A stretch of DNA of 64,000 bases from the NCBI GenBank assembly GCA_048594725.1, contig JBMDXA010000018.1, positions 18,814 through 82,813 on the forward strand. The letters are read 5' to 3'. This document shows positions 18,956-27,063 of this stretch, piece by piece. Positions within the stretch are counted from its first letter, which is position 1. Each line of letters starts with the position of its first letter. The stretch comes from JAFDZV01 sp048594725. Its GTDB lineage: Bacteria; Bacteroidota; Ignavibacteria; OLB7. A program made the translations under genes and the position numbers. A model generated the notes under the pieces. The model did no database searches, had not been told where the DNA came from, and saw only the letters and a program-made list of their open reading frames with translations.

Positions 18956-19507
18956 TCACTCATGCTCCGGGCAGCGGCCGCTCAGGTTTCTGGTGGTCTC
19001 GCGGCAGTACTCTCCTGCGGAACTGCGGTAGGAGCAGCGCACCGCCCGCGCCCGATCCCGTCCCCACGCCCCCCGCTCCATCACGCGGGCTTCGGCAGCC
19101 GCTACGAAGAACTGTTCGCGCGACCCATGGGCCGAGATTGTGGTGGGAGCGGCATAGCCATCTCGCAGCATCTGCACGTTCACCATCATGCCGTCGGCAA
19201 AGACGAAGCGTTCCTCCTGCGGGTGATCCAGCGTCGTATCCCGCACCAGGAACACCTGCCGGCCGCCGATAAGCTCGCCCAGATGTTTCTTTGCGTCGGC
19301 CTCGGTGATGGCGAGCGTGCGCGGAGGAAACCGGAGGCCCAGCAGCACGATCCTCCGCCCGCCCGCGGTGATGAAGGTGGTGCCGTTGACCACCTCGGCC
19401 ACGGTGGCGGTATCCCTGACGGGCTCCTGTGCATGCAGCCGGCCGGCCTGGGCCAGCCACATCATTCCCATGAACATCGCGGTGATGGTGGCGTTTCGAA
19501 AGTTCAT
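18956..19507 (-). CDS. Secreted staphylococcal-nuclease-like (TNase fold) protein, catalytic residues altered
   Basis: A 183-residue protein with a signal peptide (about 1-27, ending LHAQ) and one SNase/OB-fold domain. The pattern of the thermonuclease family can be followed: 'AEVVNGTTFITAGGRRIVLLGL' for VVDGDTI...VRLxGID, and 'VFADGMMVNVQMLRDGYA' for the YVDGxxVNxxLVxxGLA helix. The metal-binding Asp positions read N41 and T43, and the IDTPE region reads LRFPP, so the nuclease chemistry is probably lost and the fold reused for binding. AGGAG upstream of the ATG supports the start. The Cys residues near the C-terminus could form a disulfide in the periplasm. Confidence 0.7.
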   Translation of the reverse strand: MNFRNATITAMFMGMMWLAQAGRLHAQEPVRDTATVAEVVNGTTFITAGGRRIVLLGLRFPPRTLAITEADAKKHLGELIGGRQVFLVRDTTLDHPQEERFVFADGMMVNVQMLRDGYAAPTTISAHGSREQFFVAAAEARVMERGAWGRDRARAVRCSYRSSAGEYCRETTRNLSGRCPEHE

Positions 19508-19860
19508 CCGGGGATCTCCTGTGCAATGGTGTTTTCTGCCTCCGGCAACCGCTCCGCAGATCGGGCGGAAGCGGCGCCGACAAGGATTCGGCGCCGCACA
19601 AGATAGAGCCGGAGAAGCTGCCTGTCAACAGATCGTCCCCACTCCCGGTGATGCCGCCGGCGGGCCCGGCCGGCCCGCGCCCGGAATGAATTTCCCGGCC
19701 GGGGGATCCCCCTGGGTTACACTATTGCATAACATCGGGATGATGGCTATCTTCGTCCCTATTGTGAAGGCCGATCATCACCCCAGATGACGATCCGCCG
19801 GCTCACGTTACAAGAGGTTCACTTGTAGGTCATCCACAATTTAATCGCAGGTCCAGCACA
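19508..19860. other. Divergent intergenic region
   Basis: About 350 bases between the SNase-like gene (minus) and a small membrane protein gene (plus). It contains a GC palindrome-rich patch (GGGCCCGGCCGGCCCG, about 19665-19680) and then AT-richer DNA (19715-19860) suited to promoters. No gene is seen. Confidence 0.4.
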
Positions 19861-20082
19861 ATGAGCACATTGTATGCCCCTGGAGGCACATCCCCATCCT
19901 GGCAGAATCGTGATGCAAGCACGCTGAATGATACATGGGGGGCAGATATCCAGAACGCTCCCACGTTTATCCCCGTATCGGATTACGAAGCAGGCCGTCG
20001 CGACGGTGTGATGATCGGTCTTATCCTCGGCGCCCTCTCCGGTGCAATCATCTCGATGCTCTTCGGATTCATCATCTGGTGA
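19861..20082 (+). CDS. Small single-helix membrane protein
   Basis: A 73-residue protein. A polar N-terminal half (about 1-50, rich in Asn, Asp, Ser) is followed by one C-terminal membrane helix (MIGLILGALSGAIISMLFGF) ending IIW. No family is recognised. Its independence is supported by a strong terminator 40 bases after the stop and by lying on the opposite strand to both neighbours. The glycine zipper-like GxxxG spacing in the helix suggests self-association in the membrane, which is inference. Confidence 0.6.
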   Translation: MSTLYAPGGTSPSWQNRDASTLNDTWGADIQNAPTFIPVSDYEAGRRDGVMIGLILGALSGAIISMLFGFIIW

Positions 20083-20119
20083 GGCCGGAATACCAGAAGA
20101 ATTGCTGTTAGAAACGAAG

Positions 20120-20154
20120 GCCCGGCCGGGAATACTGCTCCCAGCCGGGCTTTT
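20120..20154 (+). terminator. Terminator of the small membrane protein gene
   Basis: GCCCGGC (20120-20126) pairs with GCCGGGC (20144-20150), with GGG/CCC inside, followed by TTTTGC. It lies 38 bases past the stop codon. Confidence 0.8.
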
Positions 20155-20210
20155 GCATAACAGGCCGGTTTTGCCAGTGCCAGCAGCGCCCTCCGGGCTC
20201 CCGGCACGGA

Positions 20211-21689
20211 CTACCCGGCCATGGCTATCTCCCCGGCGCGTGCGTCGCACACATCGCAGTTGCCGCAGGGGGGCTCGTCGTGGAAGCCGAAATACTCGGC
20301 GATGAAGACGCGGCGGCAGCTCTCGCTCCGGAAATAATGCACCATCGCCAGCAGCTTCCGGTTGGCGGCGGTCAGCTTTTCCTGCAGGGCGTCCTCGTCC
20401 AGCAGCTCGTCCGGCAGCGCATCCACCACCCGGAGATTCCGCTCCTCGATCGATCCCTCCGTGACGCCATAACGATCCAGCATGCCCAGCGCGGTCTCCA
20501 GACGGAAATCGCGGCGGTTCCTGAAGTTGAGCTGCTCGCGGAGATGGTCCATGCCGAGCGCATTCGCCATCTCCCCCTCCCCTTCCAGCAGGCCGTACAG
20601 GCGCCCGTAGAAGCCCGCGTTCGGGTTGGACCATTTGATGAAATCCATCTGGATCTGAAGATCATCCTGGTCGTACAGCAGCAGGCAGAGCGCATCCCTG
20701 CCATCGCGCCCGGCGCGGCCGATCTCCTGGTAATACGATTCCACCGACGATGGAACCTCCGCATGGATGATATAGCGGATATCCGGCTTGTCGATCCCCA
20801 TGCCGAACGCGTTGGTGGCGAGTATCAGCATATTCTCCCCTTCGATGAACCGCCGCCCGGTGCTCTTGCGAGCGTTCGCCGGCAGCTTGCCGTGGTAGAC
20901 GCTGTGGCGCACCCCCTTGCTCCGCAGGGTCTCGGAGAACCGCTCCAGCGTCCCGATCAGAGAGAAGTAGATGATGCCGGAACCGCCGTAGCGCCGGGCC
21001 ACATCGATCATCGATTCGATCTTCTCCCGCTCCGAGAAGATCTCCCGCCCCTGAAGCCTGAGGTTCGGGCGGCGTATCCCCTCGTGGATGATCTCCACAT
21101 CCTCCAGCCCCAGCCGCGCCACGATATCCTTCTGCACCTCCTGCGTGGCCGTGGCGGTAAGGGCCACGGTAACCGGATTGCCGATAAGCTCGCGGAACTC
21201 GCCGAGCCGCGAATAATCGGGACGGAAATCGTGCCCCCACTCGGAGATGCAGTGCGCCTCGTCAACCGCCAGCAGCGATATCCGCGCCTCTCGTATGCGC
21301 TGCACGAACTCCGGCTTGCGGAAGCGTTCCGGGGTGACATACAGCAGCTTGTAGCGCCCGGCGAGGAAATCCTCCAGACGCTTCTCGCGATCGGCCTTCG
21401 AGACCGTGGAGTTGATGAACGCCGCCGGGATGCCCCGCCGGCGCAGGGCATCCACCTGATCCTGCATCAGCGCTATCAGGGGGCTTATCACCAGGGTTCC
21501 CCCCTCAAGCGCCAGGGCCGGCACCTGGTAGCAGAGCGATTTTCCTCCGCCGGTGGGCATCAGCACCAGACAGTGCCCCCGCTCCCCGCCGATGCCGAGC
21601 AGGCGGTTGATGATATGTTCCTGCTCTCCGCGAAAGCTCTCGAAACCGAACGATGAACGGAGGATATCGATTGGGGGGTGAAGAAGCAT
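20211..21689 (-). CDS. recQ: ATP-dependent DNA helicase RecQ (short form, no HRDC)
   Basis: A 492-residue 3'-5' superfamily 2 helicase used in recombination and replication fork repair. It has a motif 0/Q region (FGFESFRGEQ), Walker A MPTGGGKS with Lys at residue 50, the DEAH box 'LLAVDEAHCISEWGHDFR', motif VI 'YYQEIGRAGRDG', and the RecQ zinc-binding region with the last three Cys clear (PPCGNCDVC) and the first in 'SCRRVF'. The chain ends soon after the zinc domain, so the C-terminal HRDC domain of E. coli RecQ is missing. The start was set at ATG 21689 (MLLHPPIDIL). The frame stays open another 88 codons, but those read through intergenic repeats. Confidence 0.93.
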   Translation of the reverse strand: MLLHPPIDILRSSFGFESFRGEQEHIINRLLGIGGERGHCLVLMPTGGGKSLCYQVPALALEGGTLVISPLIALMQDQVDALRRRGIPAAFINSTVSKADREKRLEDFLAGRYKLLYVTPERFRKPEFVQRIREARISLLAVDEAHCISEWGHDFRPDYSRLGEFRELIGNPVTVALTATATQEVQKDIVARLGLEDVEIIHEGIRRPNLRLQGREIFSEREKIESMIDVARRYGGSGIIYFSLIGTLERFSETLRSKGVRHSVYHGKLPANARKSTGRRFIEGENMLILATNAFGMGIDKPDIRYIIHAEVPSSVESYYQEIGRAGRDGRDALCLLLYDQDDLQIQMDFIKWSNPNAGFYGRLYGLLEGEGEMANALGMDHLREQLNFRNRRDFRLETALGMLDRYGVTEGSIEERNLRVVDALPDELLDEDALQEKLTAANRKLLAMVHYFRSESCRRVFIAEYFGFHDEPPCGNCDVCDARAGEIAMAG

Positions 21690-21715
21690 GGAAAAGATAG
21701 GAGTGCTTGGATTGT

Positions 21716-21935
21716 AGAACGTAGTTCGTAGTCTGCCGCCTGCGGCGGCTGTAGATAGTAGTCTGCAGGGAGAAGGTCCGTGCTCGGTAGTCCGCCGTCG
21801 GCCGGACGGCACTGCACACCATACTGGTAGATTCAGGAATAACGGCGACGGACTACTGATAGCGTACCGACAGCGGGCGAAGCCCGCGAACGGACTACGC
21901 ACATCTCTGCCAGTCGTCAATCGAAAATCTTCAAG
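21716..21935. repeat. Cluster of dispersed intergenic repeats upstream of recQ
   Basis: 21716-21812 has GTAGTTCGTAGTCTGCCGCC then TGCGGCGGC, with several TAGTCYGY and GGTCCGTG arms. 21851-21904 is a near-perfect hairpin element (ACCGACAGCGGGCGAAGCCC then GCGAACGGACTACGC). 21917-21932 ends with TCAATCGAAAATC from the AT-rich family. Non-coding. Confidence 0.75.
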
Positions 21936-21982
21936 GCCGGCCAAAATCGTCATTCCCGCCGAATAGGGAAAATGTTCGTAGC

Positions 21983-22013
21983 ATTGCCGGACGTTCCAGA
22001 TGTGTTATCTTTG
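21983..22013 (+). promoter_or_regulatory. Bacteroidota-type promoter upstream of tRNA-Ser
   Basis: ATTG (21983-21986), 19 bases, then TATCTTTG (22006-22013) fits the TTTG/TAnnTTTG consensus at correct spacing. Initiation would be near 22020, about 95 bases before the tRNA. Confidence 0.5.
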
Positions 22014-22113
22014 GGCATTCCCAAACGGCCGGGCGCTGCTGCATCATGGCGACACGATAGAGAGTTTCGGAACGTCGGTACAAGGCAGCGCTCAGCAGTC
22101 GCACGGTATATCC

Positions 22114-22195
22114 GGAGGGCTCGCATAATGGTATTGCAGCGGTCTTGAAAACCGCCGGGCGCAAGCCTGTGGGGGTTCGAGTCCCTCGCCCTCCG
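22114..22195 (+). tRNA. tRNA-Ser (anticodon UGA)
   Basis: A class II tRNA of 82 bases. The acceptor GGAGGGC (22114-22120) pairs with GCCCTCC (22188-22194), and G is the discriminator base. The D arm is GCATAATGGTATTGC. The anticodon stem GCGGT/ACCGC encloses CTTGAAA, giving anticodon TGA. A long variable arm folds as GGGC-GCAA-GCCT, and the T arm contains GGTTCGAGTCC. The long variable arm is the serine identity feature. CCA is not encoded; it would be added by the nucleotidyltransferase. Confidence 0.95.
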
Positions 22196-22381
22196 CTTCC
22201 TCATACGTCCCAGGGGTCTGGGACCTTCTTGTAATCAGGATGGATGGTGGTGCTCTGCCGTTTGTAGCGATTGGTCCTCCTCGCGGCGACCTGTAGGGGC
22301 ATCGTCCATCAACATTCTCCGCGATCGCATCCCATACGCTGCCAAACTTCCTCTCCTGCGTAGATCCGATATGTATTCGAT

Positions 22382-22954
22382 ATGATCAATCCCATAAAGA
22401 GTCGTGTTCTTACTGCTATATTGCTGCTTCTGTGCGCCCTCGGCACCGGCGGCTGCCTTACTGCCGAGCGGAAGGAAATCGTTCTGAAGGTGAAACCCGA
22501 TGGCTCCGGCTCCGGTACCATCACCTTCTACAACATCGGCTCGATAGAGGAAAACGGCAGCGATATCAGCATCCGCGATTATACCGATCTGATGAGCAAT
22601 TATCTGAAAGGGAAGAAGTTCGAGGAGACCTATCCCGAATATATCAACCTGAAGAAACGGCTCTACGAGAACGATGGACAGCTCAACGGCGAGGTCACCT
22701 TCGACTTCATCCATTACGAGGACGCCGGCCTGTATCGCTATCAGGAGAAGGGCCCGTGGATGTATCACGTGGGGCAGCGCTCCGATTTCGCCGTCGAAAC
22801 CTTCGATGCCAGCAGCGGCACCGTGCCGAACACCCTGATGCCGGTGGCATTCTGGCCTGCGGAAACCACCGAGTTCCGCATCACCTCGAAATTCGATGGC
22901 TCCGAAGCGACCCGTTCCCTCCTCCCCCTGTTCAGGCGTATCGGAACCGACTAA
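22382..22954 (+). CDS. Uncharacterised lipoprotein
   Basis: A 190-residue protein with a hydrophobic signal sequence ending in a lipobox (GTGGC, Cys at about residue 25), so it should be lipid-anchored in the envelope. The mature part is beta-rich, beginning 'EIVLKVKPDGSGSGTITFYN', which resembles the start of small Bacteroidota lipoproteins of unknown function. No catalytic motif was seen. The next gene (Nif3) starts six bases after its stop, so the two are probably co-transcribed. Confidence 0.75.
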   Translation: MINPIKSRVLTAILLLLCALGTGGCLTAERKEIVLKVKPDGSGSGTITFYNIGSIEENGSDISIRDYTDLMSNYLKGKKFEETYPEYINLKKRLYENDGQLNGEVTFDFIHYEDAGLYRYQEKGPWMYHVGQRSDFAVETFDASSGTVPNTLMPVAFWPAETTEFRITSKFDGSEATRSLLPLFRRIGTD

Positions 22955-22960
22955 CAGCCC

Positions 22961-23770
22961 ATGCGAACAGAGGAATTTCTAGCCCGCTTTGCACGGGAAT
23001 TGCCGCTGGAACTGGCGATGGCCGATGATCCGGTGGGAATCCAGGTGATGGCGGAGGACCGCGAACTGCACACCGTTGCAGTTGCCTACGAAGTGAACGA
23101 ACAGATGGTGGCGCGCGCCGCCGAGGCGGGAGCCGAACTTATCGTCGCCTTCCACCCGCTGATCTATCCCTCGCTGAAACGGATCACCAGAGGCAGCCGT
23201 GTGGAACGCACGGTGGTGGAGCTTATCAGCCGCCGTATCGCGCTCTATATCGTGCACACGGCGTTCGATGCCCACCCCGATGGTACCAGCGCCCTTCTGG
23301 GACGCCGGCTAGGTCTGGCCGCTCTGCGTCCCCTGGTCCCGGACTCACGCCATGAAGGGGCCGGCATGGGGGCGATAGGTATTCTGCCGGAACCGATGGA
23401 ACTGCACCAGCTTGCACGCCTGCTGAAAGATGCCTGCGGAGCCCAGGGGGTACGGATATCGGTTTCCCCGGATCGCCCGCAGAGCCCGGTGGTGCAGAGG
23501 GTGGCGATCCTCGGCGGAAGCGGGATGAGTTTTTACGACCGCGCGGTAGAGGCCGGGGCCGATGCATTTATTACCGCCGATGTGCGCTATCATGCGTTTC
23601 ATGCGGCCAACGATCACATCCCCCTGCTCGATCCCGGCCATGCCGAATCCGAGGCGCTGGTAACCGGCGGGATGGCGGCGCTTCTGGCACGGGCGGCCCA
23701 GGGGCTGGAACCGGCGGTTGGCGTGGTGGCGCTGGAGGATTCTACCAATCCCGTGCGCCTGATCGTATAA
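22961..23770 (+). CDS. Nif3/DUF34 family dinuclear metal-centre protein
   Basis: A 269-residue member of the NIF3 (GTP cyclohydrolase 1 type 2 / DUF34) family, toroidal hexamers holding two metals per subunit. Metal ligands in the family come from an HH pair, an H-x-x-x-D segment and a C-terminal H-x3-E. Here they appear as 'VAFHPLIYPS' (the first His of the pair is Phe), 'VHTAFDAHPDG' and 'DPGHAESE'. The biochemical role of the family is unsettled; metal insertion or nucleotide metabolite repair has been proposed. It lies between the lipoprotein and a zinc-ribbon coiled-coil gene, a linkage also seen in other Bacteroidota. Confidence 0.9.
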   Translation: MRTEEFLARFARELPLELAMADDPVGIQVMAEDRELHTVAVAYEVNEQMVARAAEAGAELIVAFHPLIYPSLKRITRGSRVERTVVELISRRIALYIVHTAFDAHPDGTSALLGRRLGLAALRPLVPDSRHEGAGMGAIGILPEPMELHQLARLLKDACGAQGVRISVSPDRPQSPVVQRVAILGGSGMSFYDRAVEAGADAFITADVRYHAFHAANDHIPLLDPGHAESEALVTGGMAALLARAAQGLEPAVGVVALEDSTNPVRLIV

Positions 23771-23824
23771 CAAGAATTTGAAATTTACATTCAACGGCTG
23801 AGATCATAACGGAGGCAATCAATC

Positions 23825-24547
23825 GTGGAAGAAGTACTTCGAGCACTCTACAGACTACAACAGATCGATCTGGAGCTCGATGAGCTGAATGACGGAGGGG
23901 GCGATCTGCCGGCCGAGGTCGATCAGCTTCAGAAGAAAATCGATGAGCTCTCGGCCGCCATGGCGGTTGAAGAGGGGAAGCTCCGCGATCTCCGTGAGTC
24001 GCGCACCGGCGCCAACAACGCCATCAACGATATGCGCGAGCGGGTGAAGATGCTGAACGAACGGCTTCGTACGGTGCGCAACAACAAGGAATACGAGGCC
24101 ACCACCGCCGATATCGCTTCGGCCGAGGAGGAGCTTCTTGCCATGGAACGCTCCACCACCACGGTCAATACCCAGGAGGCGATGCTGATCCGCGATATCG
24201 AAACGATCAACCGGCAGCGCGAGGAACTGGTCAAGGAGATGGACGAGAAGAACGATACTCTCACCACCATCCGCGATACGCACGCCGATGAGATCAACTC
24301 TCTTCGCACCGCCCGCGAGGAAGTGGCATCCCAGATCAGCCCCGATCTGCTGAAGCGCTACCGCCATATCCGCACCGCTCACGACGACGCAGTGGTGAAG
24401 GTGCGCAAGGGAGCCTGCAACGGCTGCTACCGCGCCATCCCCCCGCAGACGCTCGTGGAGATGCGCCGCTCCGAACAGCTCTTCAGCTGCGAACACTGCG
24501 GCCGTATCATCGTCGATGAGGAAATCGCCGCATCGGTGACGGTGTAG
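23825..24547 (+). CDS. Coiled-coil protein with C4-type zinc ribbon (zf-RING_7 / DUF164)
   Basis: A 240-residue protein starting at GTG, supported by GGAGG nine bases upstream. Residues 1-185 form a long antiparallel coiled coil (Glu/Leu/Lys heptads). Residues ~195-235 form a four-Cys ribbon (GACNGCYRAIPPQTLVEM, then FSCEHCGRIIV). This matches the family found beside Nif3 in many bacteria, whose Chlamydia homologue CT398 has been linked to sigma-54 and secretion. The function here is unknown. The stop codon TAG falls within the first unit of a GTAGTCA tandem array. The gene for RNase P RNA follows. Confidence 0.88.
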   Translation: MEEVLRALYRLQQIDLELDELNDGGGDLPAEVDQLQKKIDELSAAMAVEEGKLRDLRESRTGANNAINDMRERVKMLNERLRTVRNNKEYEATTADIASAEEELLAMERSTTTVNTQEAMLIRDIETINRQREELVKEMDEKNDTLTTIRDTHADEINSLRTAREEVASQISPDLLKRYRHIRTAHDDAVVKVRKGACNGCYRAIPPQTLVEMRRSEQLFSCEHCGRIIVDEEIAASVTV

Positions 24548-24606
24548 TCAGTAGTCAGTAGTCAGTAGTCAGTAGTCAGTAGTCAGTAGTCAGTAGTCAG
24601 TAGTCA
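24544..24606 (+). repeat. Nine-copy GTAGTCA tandem array overlapping a stop codon
   Basis: Exactly nine perfect head-to-tail copies of GTAGTCA fill these 63 bases. The first copy contains the TAG stop of the zinc-ribbon gene. Further GTAGTC-type words occur in the hairpin repeats of the window, so the array may have grown by slippage from an arm of that family. Confidence 0.95.
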
Positions 24607-24790
24607 AAATGGCGAAGCTGCTAGCCATGTCAATGCTAATCAATCACGCTTCGCCGGCTCTACTCCGGATGCCGGGGTTTCAGCCACGAACGACGGACTA
24701 CTGACGACGGACCAATACCTGATAACCAGAGAAATGCCTCAGCCAGCCGTATAGCGTTGGCGGCGCTATCTGAATCCCGATCTTTGACAT

Positions 24791-25237
24791 CTCCGGAGTG
24801 TGTCGGGCAGTCGCTCGCCGATCATTCGGCGGGAGGAACGTCCGAACTCCATAGGGCAACGTGCCAGCTAACGGCTGGGCGCCCAATCCCGCGCCGGAAA
24901 CGGCCGGGAGAGGCGACGGAAAGTGCAACAGAAAGGATACCGCCCCGTTCCGGCCCGCAGCTGCAATACCAGATGCGGGCCGGGACGGGGTAAGGGTGAA
25001 ATGGCGAGGTAAGAGCTCACCGCATCCCGGGCAACCGGGATGGCAGTGCAAACCCCACGTGGAGCAAGGCCAAATAGGGTGTCGTCATGGAGCTGCCCGC
25101 TCCCGATCCTCCCCTCGCGGGAAAAGATCACGGCACCGGGTAGGCTGCTAGAGGGCGCGGGCGACCGCGCTCCCAGAGAAATGACTGCCTCCACCACCAG
25201 GTGTAGACAGAATTCGGCGTACAGACACGCTTCGGAG
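24791..25237 (+). ncRNA. rnpB: RNase P RNA (bacterial class A)
   Basis: The catalytic RNA of RNase P, which removes tRNA 5' leaders. The conserved cores are in order: GGAGGAACGTCCGAACTCC (24832-24850), ACAGAAAGGATACCGCC (P4 5' strand, near 24929), GGTAAGGGTGAAATGG and GGTAAGAGCTCACCGC (near 24988-25020), TGCAAACCCC, GGAGCAAGGCCAAATAGGG, and the 3' block AGAAATGACTGCC ... AGACAGAATTCGGC. The ends were set by helix P1: CTCCGGAGTGTGTC (24791-24804) pairs across 14 positions with GACACGCTTCGGAG (25224-25237), allowing G-U pairs. The first block reads GGAACGTCCG where the usual form is GGAAAGTCCG. No protein is encoded here. Confidence 0.95.
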
Positions 25238-25379
25238 TATGTTGTTTTCAGGATTGCGGATGGCGATTGCAGAAGCGATCCGTAACGGCCATGGAAGATC
25301 GGACCGATCGATCGTACCGATCTCCCCCCCGTTCGTCGCAGCGGAAACTTCCGGCCGGTTCCGGTATGATTCATCGATG

Positions 25380-25406
25380 GGGACCCCGAGGGTCCCTTTT
25401 CCTTTT
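25380..25406 (+). terminator. Terminator downstream of rnpB
   Basis: GGGACCC (25380-25386) and GGGTCCC (25390-25396) pair around a CGA loop, followed by TTTTCCTTTT. It lies between rnpB and the TPR gene. Confidence 0.7.
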
Positions 25407-25468
25407 CCCCTTCATTCCTCCTCCCCACGCCCCGGCGCGGGACCACGTTCATCAACTTGCACCCGTAG

Positions 25469-25786
25469 ATGACACGCCTGGAACAGATGCTCTCCTTTCT
25501 GGAGCAGGACCCGAACGACAGCTTCACCCGCTATGCCGTGGGGCTGGAATATATGAGCCTCAAGGACTATCCGACCGCAGCACGATATCTGAATGAACTG
25601 CGCGAGCGCGATCCCGCCTATGTGGCAACCTACTACCAGCTCGGCCAGCTCTATACGACCCTGGAGGAATGGGACAAGGCCGAGGAAGCCTATACGGCCG
25701 GCACCGCCGTGGCCCGCAATGTCCGCGATCTGCATGCCCTCAGCGAACTGCAGGCCGCACTCGATGATCTGGAAACGCTGCGATAG
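25469..25786 (+). CDS. Small tetratricopeptide-repeat protein
   Basis: A 105-residue protein made of two to three TPR units: roughly 17-50 (NDSFTRYAVGLEYMSLKDYP) and 51-84 (PAYVATYYQLGQLYTTLEEW), plus a capping helix to the end. There is no signal peptide, so it is probably a cytoplasmic adaptor that binds a partner protein. The partner is not evident from the neighbours. The start ATG begins a helix that leads directly into the first repeat. Confidence 0.8.
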   Translation: MTRLEQMLSFLEQDPNDSFTRYAVGLEYMSLKDYPTAARYLNELRERDPAYVATYYQLGQLYTTLEEWDKAEEAYTAGTAVARNVRDLHALSELQAALDDLETLR

Positions 25787-25929
25787 AAGAGCCGAGTCGG
25801 GAGAAAAGCCGGGGAGCCGGAAAGCAGATATACGGTGGAGTGTGGGATGTCAGGGTGGCGACCTGTTCGCATATCTCGCATGAGAGATTATCAGCAGGCA
25901 GCAACCCGCGTTATCGATAGAACTCCATC

Positions 25930-25972
25930 CCCTGCCACGAACCGCGGGCAGAGCCCGCGCACGGACTACTGG
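25930..25972 (+). repeat. Dispersed hairpin repeat
   Basis: A copy of the hairpin family: ACCGCGGGCAGAGCCCGCGC followed by ACGGACTACTGG. It sits downstream of the DUF2520 gene, which is on the opposite strand. Confidence 0.7.
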
Positions 25973-25997
25973 CCCCGGTACCACCGGCCCCGCCCCA

Positions 25998-26891
25998 TTA
26001 TTTCCCCTCCGCTTTTTCTCTCCATTCCTCCTCCTCTCTTCCGGCCAGCCGTGCGGTGGCAACGGCAAGCTCGGTGAACAGAGTGGAATATTCCGGCGCC
26101 AGCCGCCGCACCGCCTCCCCCTGCATGGCAACCACATCCCCATCACCCCGTGATATGGGCCCGGTAAGGGCGGCGGACGGCCCTACCTCCTCCCCCCGCT
26201 CCGCGCTGGCAGCGATGAACTGCGCCACGATCCGCCGCGCCTGCGCCTCCGGGATTCCGGCACGCCGGTACAGATCCAGCGCGATGGCAAAAAGCGCTAC
26301 CGAATAATTGGCCGCAACCGAGGCCGCAGCATGGTAGAGCGGGCGATACTCGTCGGAAAGCGAAACCAGCTGCGGCGCCACATCACCGATCAACCGCCGC
26401 ACAACCGGCAGAAGATCCTCGTCCGGTTCCGAAATACTCCATACAAGCCCCGGCGGAATCGCCTCGGTGCCGGTGAACGAGCCATTCGGATGCAGGGCGA
26501 AGATCGTGGCACCGCGATCGGCGAGAGGGGCCAGAACGCCGGCAGATGTGGCTCCCGACGAGTGGAGCACCGCAATCCCCTTCCAGTCCCCGCGCTGCCG
26601 CGCAAGCATGCCCGCCACCTCGCGCAGCGATATATCGGCAGTCACAATCCAGACGATATCGTACGACTCCGGATCGATGGCTTCAAGTGATGCGATAACC
26701 GGAACACCGCGAAGAAGTACTTCAAGTGCCTTCCCTTTCGCCATGTCGCGCAACAATACGGCGCCTATAGCCTCGGGGATCGTGCGAAGAATCGATTGCG
26801 CGAACCGTCCCCCTCCTACAAGGATCACTCCCCTCTTTTTTCCCCCGGCTCCTCCCTTCTCTCCGGAATTTTCGCTGCTGTGCTGTGCCAT
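25998..26891 (-). CDS. Rossmann-fold protein with DUF2520 domain
   Basis: A 297-residue protein. An N-terminal Rossmann domain contains the dinucleotide motif GVILVGGGRFAQSIL. The C-terminal helical DUF2520 domain (about residues 165-290) has 'YRPLYHAAASVAANYSVALF', matching family features. These proteins resemble NADP-dependent ketopantoate reductase-like or F420-dependent oxidoreductases; the substrate is unknown. ATG 26891 was chosen. A TTG start 14 codons earlier is possible but adds a peptide unlike the family and has no ribosome binding site. Confidence 0.85.
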   Translation of the reverse strand: MAQHSSENSGEKGGAGGKKRGVILVGGGRFAQSILRTIPEAIGAVLLRDMAKGKALEVLLRGVPVIASLEAIDPESYDIVWIVTADISLREVAGMLARQRGDWKGIAVLHSSGATSAGVLAPLADRGATIFALHPNGSFTGTEAIPPGLVWSISEPDEDLLPVVRRLIGDVAPQLVSLSDEYRPLYHAAASVAANYSVALFAIALDLYRRAGIPEAQARRIVAQFIAASAERGEEVGPSAALTGPISRGDGDVVAMQGEAVRRLAPEYSTLFTELAVATARLAGREEEEWREKAEGK

Positions 26892-26950
26892 GATCGGTTT
26901 GTACGCTTGCTGGCTGGTGTTGAAAAAATGCAAACTGAATTACAAATAAC

Positions 26951-26983
26951 TTGCAAATGAAATATCCATTAGTCGTATTTTTG
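26951..26983 (+). promoter_or_regulatory. Promoter upstream of the Thr-rich lipoprotein
   Basis: TTG (26951-26953), a 22-base spacer, then TATTTTTG (26976-26983), matching TAnnTTTG. The spacer is two bases longer than usual. The surrounding DNA is AT-rich. Transcription would begin near 26990. Confidence 0.45.
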
Positions 26984-27063
26984 CCGGTCGAAATTCCGAA
27001 CGGGCATTGTCCGCAAAAAAAGGACAATGCGTCATCCAATTCCTACTTACTAACTTAACGAAC

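Noticed and set aside
21690..21953. 88-residue N-terminal extension of RecQ
   Set aside because: Translates dispersed repeats; the RecQ N-terminal motif begins just after ATG 21689.
24544..24606. Possible CRISPR-like array
   Set aside because: The repeat is a 7-base direct tandem with no spacers and no cas genes nearby.
24868..25527. 219-codon minus-strand frame and several plus-strand frames between 24.7 and 25.5 kb
   Set aside because: They overlap the RNase P RNA gene, whose conserved blocks and P1 helix explain the sequence.
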